Shown here: in pieces, positions 62,718-64,000 of the stretch
Layout: every line of letters starts with the position of its first letter
Position numbering within the stretch: position 1 is the first letter of the stretch
Position numbers and translations under genes: made by a program
Assembly: GCF_003130795.1 (NCBI RefSeq)
Contig: NZ_CP029356.1
Span: 186,001 to 250,000 of the forward strand
DNA from: Azospirillum thermophilum
Lineage (GTDB): Bacteria; Pseudomonadota; Alphaproteobacteria; Azospirillales; Azospirillaceae
Direction: 5' to 3'
Length of the DNA stretch: 64,000 nucleotides
The notes under the pieces: model-generated
The model's input: the letters and a program-made list of their open reading frames with translations, nothing else
What the model was told of the DNA's origin: nothing
Database searches by the model: none

Positions 62718-63278
62718 ATGACCCGCCTGACCATCGACGAGGCCCAGCAGCGCGTCTTCCGCATCCTGACCCACGACATGGTGGAGGAACTGCGGGCCGT
62801 GGAGTACGAGACGCCGCCGCTGGCCGACGCCCCCTCGCCCACCCCGCTGGCCGGGCTGCGGCGGGCGACGGTCACCTTCAGCCACGCGCCGGGCGCCCCC
62901 GACTGCCTCTATCGCATCGAGGCGTTCGGCGACGCGCTGCTGATGCGGCTCCAGCTCAATGTCCGGCGCTTCGTGGCGATCTATCAGGTGCCGGTCGAGG
63001 ATCCCATCGACAGCAACACCATCGCCCCGCATTTCGAGCGCTGGGCCATCGGCGCCGGCCATGCCGGCTGGATGATCGGCTGGCGCGACGGCACCGACCC
63101 CTGGGCGGCCGACCGCCGGGTGGTGGAGACCTACTGCTACGCCATGCTGCCGGAGGATTACCTGGACGATCCGCTGGCGCAGCTCTACTGGCGGACCGAC
63201 CTGCTGCAGATGACCCGCGCCTTCATGCTGGAGGCCCGGCGTATGGGCATCCGGCTGTCGGCGCCGAAGTCGGTCTAG
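62718..63278 (+). CDS. Conserved protein of unknown function
   Basis: 186 residues, soluble, rich in Arg, Asp and aromatic residues (ERWAIGAGHAGWMIGWRDGTDPWAADRRVVETYCYAMLPEDYLDDPLAQLYWRTDLLQMTRAFMLEARRMG). No motif or signal peptide is recognised. It is divergent from copZ; the promoter would lie in the 143 bp that also hold the copZ operator. Its stop shares CTAG with the convergent racemase-like gene. No clear link to copper. Confidence 0.7.
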   Translation: MTRLTIDEAQQRVFRILTHDMVEELRAVEYETPPLADAPSPTPLAGLRRATVTFSHAPGAPDCLYRIEAFGDALLMRLQLNVRRFVAIYQVPVEDPIDSNTIAPHFERWAIGAGHAGWMIGWRDGTDPWAADRRVVETYCYAMLPEDYLDDPLAQLYWRTDLLQMTRAFMLEARRMGIRLSAPKSV

Positions 63279-63970
63279 CCGCCCGCCATCCTTCCGGCCG
63301 CCGTCCTCCCGCCCGCAAGGTCCATGGCCGCCGCCACCGCGGCCCGCAGACCGGCGGCCGGGCTGGTGAGGGGCGCCGGCCCCGACCGCACGAGCCGGGC
63401 CGCTCCCGCCATGGAGGCCTGGGCCAGCGCCACCCGCGTCGCCCCCTCCTGCAGGGCCCGGTCGGCGGCGGCGGCCACCAGCGCATGATATCCGGCAAGG
63501 TCGCCGGCCCTGAAGGCATCCCACGCCCGCGGCACCAGCCGCGCCTCGACCTCCGCCGCCGATCCCGCGGCATGGCGGCGGAACAGGGCGAGCGTCGGCG
63601 CCAGCGTCGTCTCCACCGCGCAGAGCGCCACCACCCGGCCGCCGCCGCGGACCGCCTCGCGCGCCAGGGCCTCATCGACGCGCAGCACGGGCGTGGGCGA
63701 TCCGGCGAACGCCTCGACCGACGGCCCGAGGGTCGAGCAGGTCAGCAGCACGGCATCCGCCCCGGCGCGCAGCCGGTCGAGCGCCGCGACCGTCGCGCCG
63801 CGGATCGCCCCGGTCAGGCCGCCGGCCCGTTCCGCCTCGGCCAGCAGGTCTGCGCGCAGCTCATGGCACAGCTCCACCGGCGGCGGGCCGGCCGGCTGCA
63901 ACGCCCCGTCGAAGACGGCGAGGTTGCTGGCGGCGGTGTGCAGGCAGGCGATGCGGATCGTCGTCATCAT
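63275..63970 (-). CDS. Asp/Glu/hydantoin racemase-family protein, one catalytic Cys replaced
   Basis: 231 residues of the aspartate/glutamate racemase superfamily. The first catalytic Cys is in AVLLTCSTLGPSVEAF. The region expected to hold the second Cys reads RVALAQASMAGAARLV, with Ala/Ser instead, so a two-base racemisation mechanism is unlikely; related proteins with this QASM motif are annotated only by family. N-terminal MTTIRIACLHTAASNLAVFD and EARLVPRAWDAFRAGDLAGYHALVAAAADRAL also match. It may act as a decarboxylase, hydrolase or maleate-isomerase-like enzyme. The window ends 30 bp upstream. Confidence 0.78.
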   Translation of the reverse strand: MMTTIRIACLHTAASNLAVFDGALQPAGPPPVELCHELRADLLAEAERAGGLTGAIRGATVAALDRLRAGADAVLLTCSTLGPSVEAFAGSPTPVLRVDEALAREAVRGGGRVVALCAVETTLAPTLALFRRHAAGSAAEVEARLVPRAWDAFRAGDLAGYHALVAAAADRALQEGATRVALAQASMAGAARLVRSGPAPLTSPAAGLRAAVAAAMDLAGGRTAAGRMAGG

Positions 63971-64000
63971 GCTTCCCCGGCGTCTTCCGATGCTCCCCGC

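Noticed and set aside
1..64000. CRISPR arrays, tRNA or rRNA genes, insertion sequences, prophage
   Set aside because: Looked for regularly spaced repeats, tRNA-like cloverleaf ends, conserved rRNA segments and transposase or integrase motifs; none was seen by eye.

Overview
The window is about 64 kb of GC-rich (roughly 70% by eye), gene-dense chromosomal DNA with alphaproteobacterial character. The N-acetylglutaminylglutamine amide operon, a Nif11-type leader peptide cluster, a paired bacterioferritin locus and a citrate-synthase-like protein with an N-terminal helix-turn-helix together suggest Rhodospirillales, most likely an Azospirillum-like organism. That placement is inferred from gene content only. 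I saw no rRNA, tRNA, CRISPR array, insertion sequence or prophage.

Layout. 0-2 kb: end of a sugar-acid dehydratase and a BKACE-type cleavage enzyme. 1.9-6.6 kb (minus): the NAGGN osmoprotectant operon (asparagine-synthase-like amidotransferase, ngg, M42 peptidase). 6.7-9.5 kb: a small basic protein, then an MFS exporter divergent from a LysR regulator. 9.4-12.4 kb (minus): a DUF2491 / DUF350 / PspA membrane-stress module. 12.6-21.8 kb (plus): the most notable region, an AraC-type regulator, four Nif11-leader precursor genes and a three-gene NHLM-type export apparatus (HlyD adaptor, C39 peptidase-ABC transporter, second ABC transporter). 22-24.4 kb: feoA, feoB and a Cys-rich FeoB-associated protein, facing two bacterioferritin genes across a bidirectional terminator, with Fur-box-like sites around. 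26.4-32.7 kb: a periplasmic amino-acid-binding protein and two large sensor kinases. 33-38 kb: a CoA transferase divergent from an HTH-citrate synthase, and a lipoprotein sugar dehydrogenase with its membrane partner. 38-41 kb: a CBM60/parallel beta-helix protein. 41.5-44.5 kb: a repeat protein, a TAXI binding protein and a DUF305 protein. 44.6-49.8 kb: polyamine-type catabolism (gamma-glutamylputrescine synthetase and two FAD oxidoreductases, with a LysR regulator). 50-57.4 kb: hypothetical proteins, two protein phosphatases, a FlgC-like protein and a TPR/O-GlcNAc-transferase-like protein. 57.4-59.4 kb: a DHA2 exporter and two tiny hydrophilic proteins. 59.4-62.6 kb (minus): a copper module (copZ, copA, cueR-like). 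62.7-64 kb: a hypothetical protein and an Asp/Glu racemase-like protein.

How the parts fit. The export cluster looks like a self-contained secreted-peptide system: the leaders carry the double-glycine motif that a C39 peptidase cleaves, the transporters are encoded next door, and three helically phased direct repeats separate the araC-type gene from the first precursor. No tailoring enzyme is encoded in the window. The iron genes form a regulated uptake/storage block.

Caution on sequence quality. Five genes (HlyD adaptor, second NHLM ABC transporter, feoB, the cueR-like gene and probably the protein near 50 kb) each need one extra base to be read through, and in every case the shift has the same sign. 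This looks more like base under-calling in C/G runs than five independent mutations.
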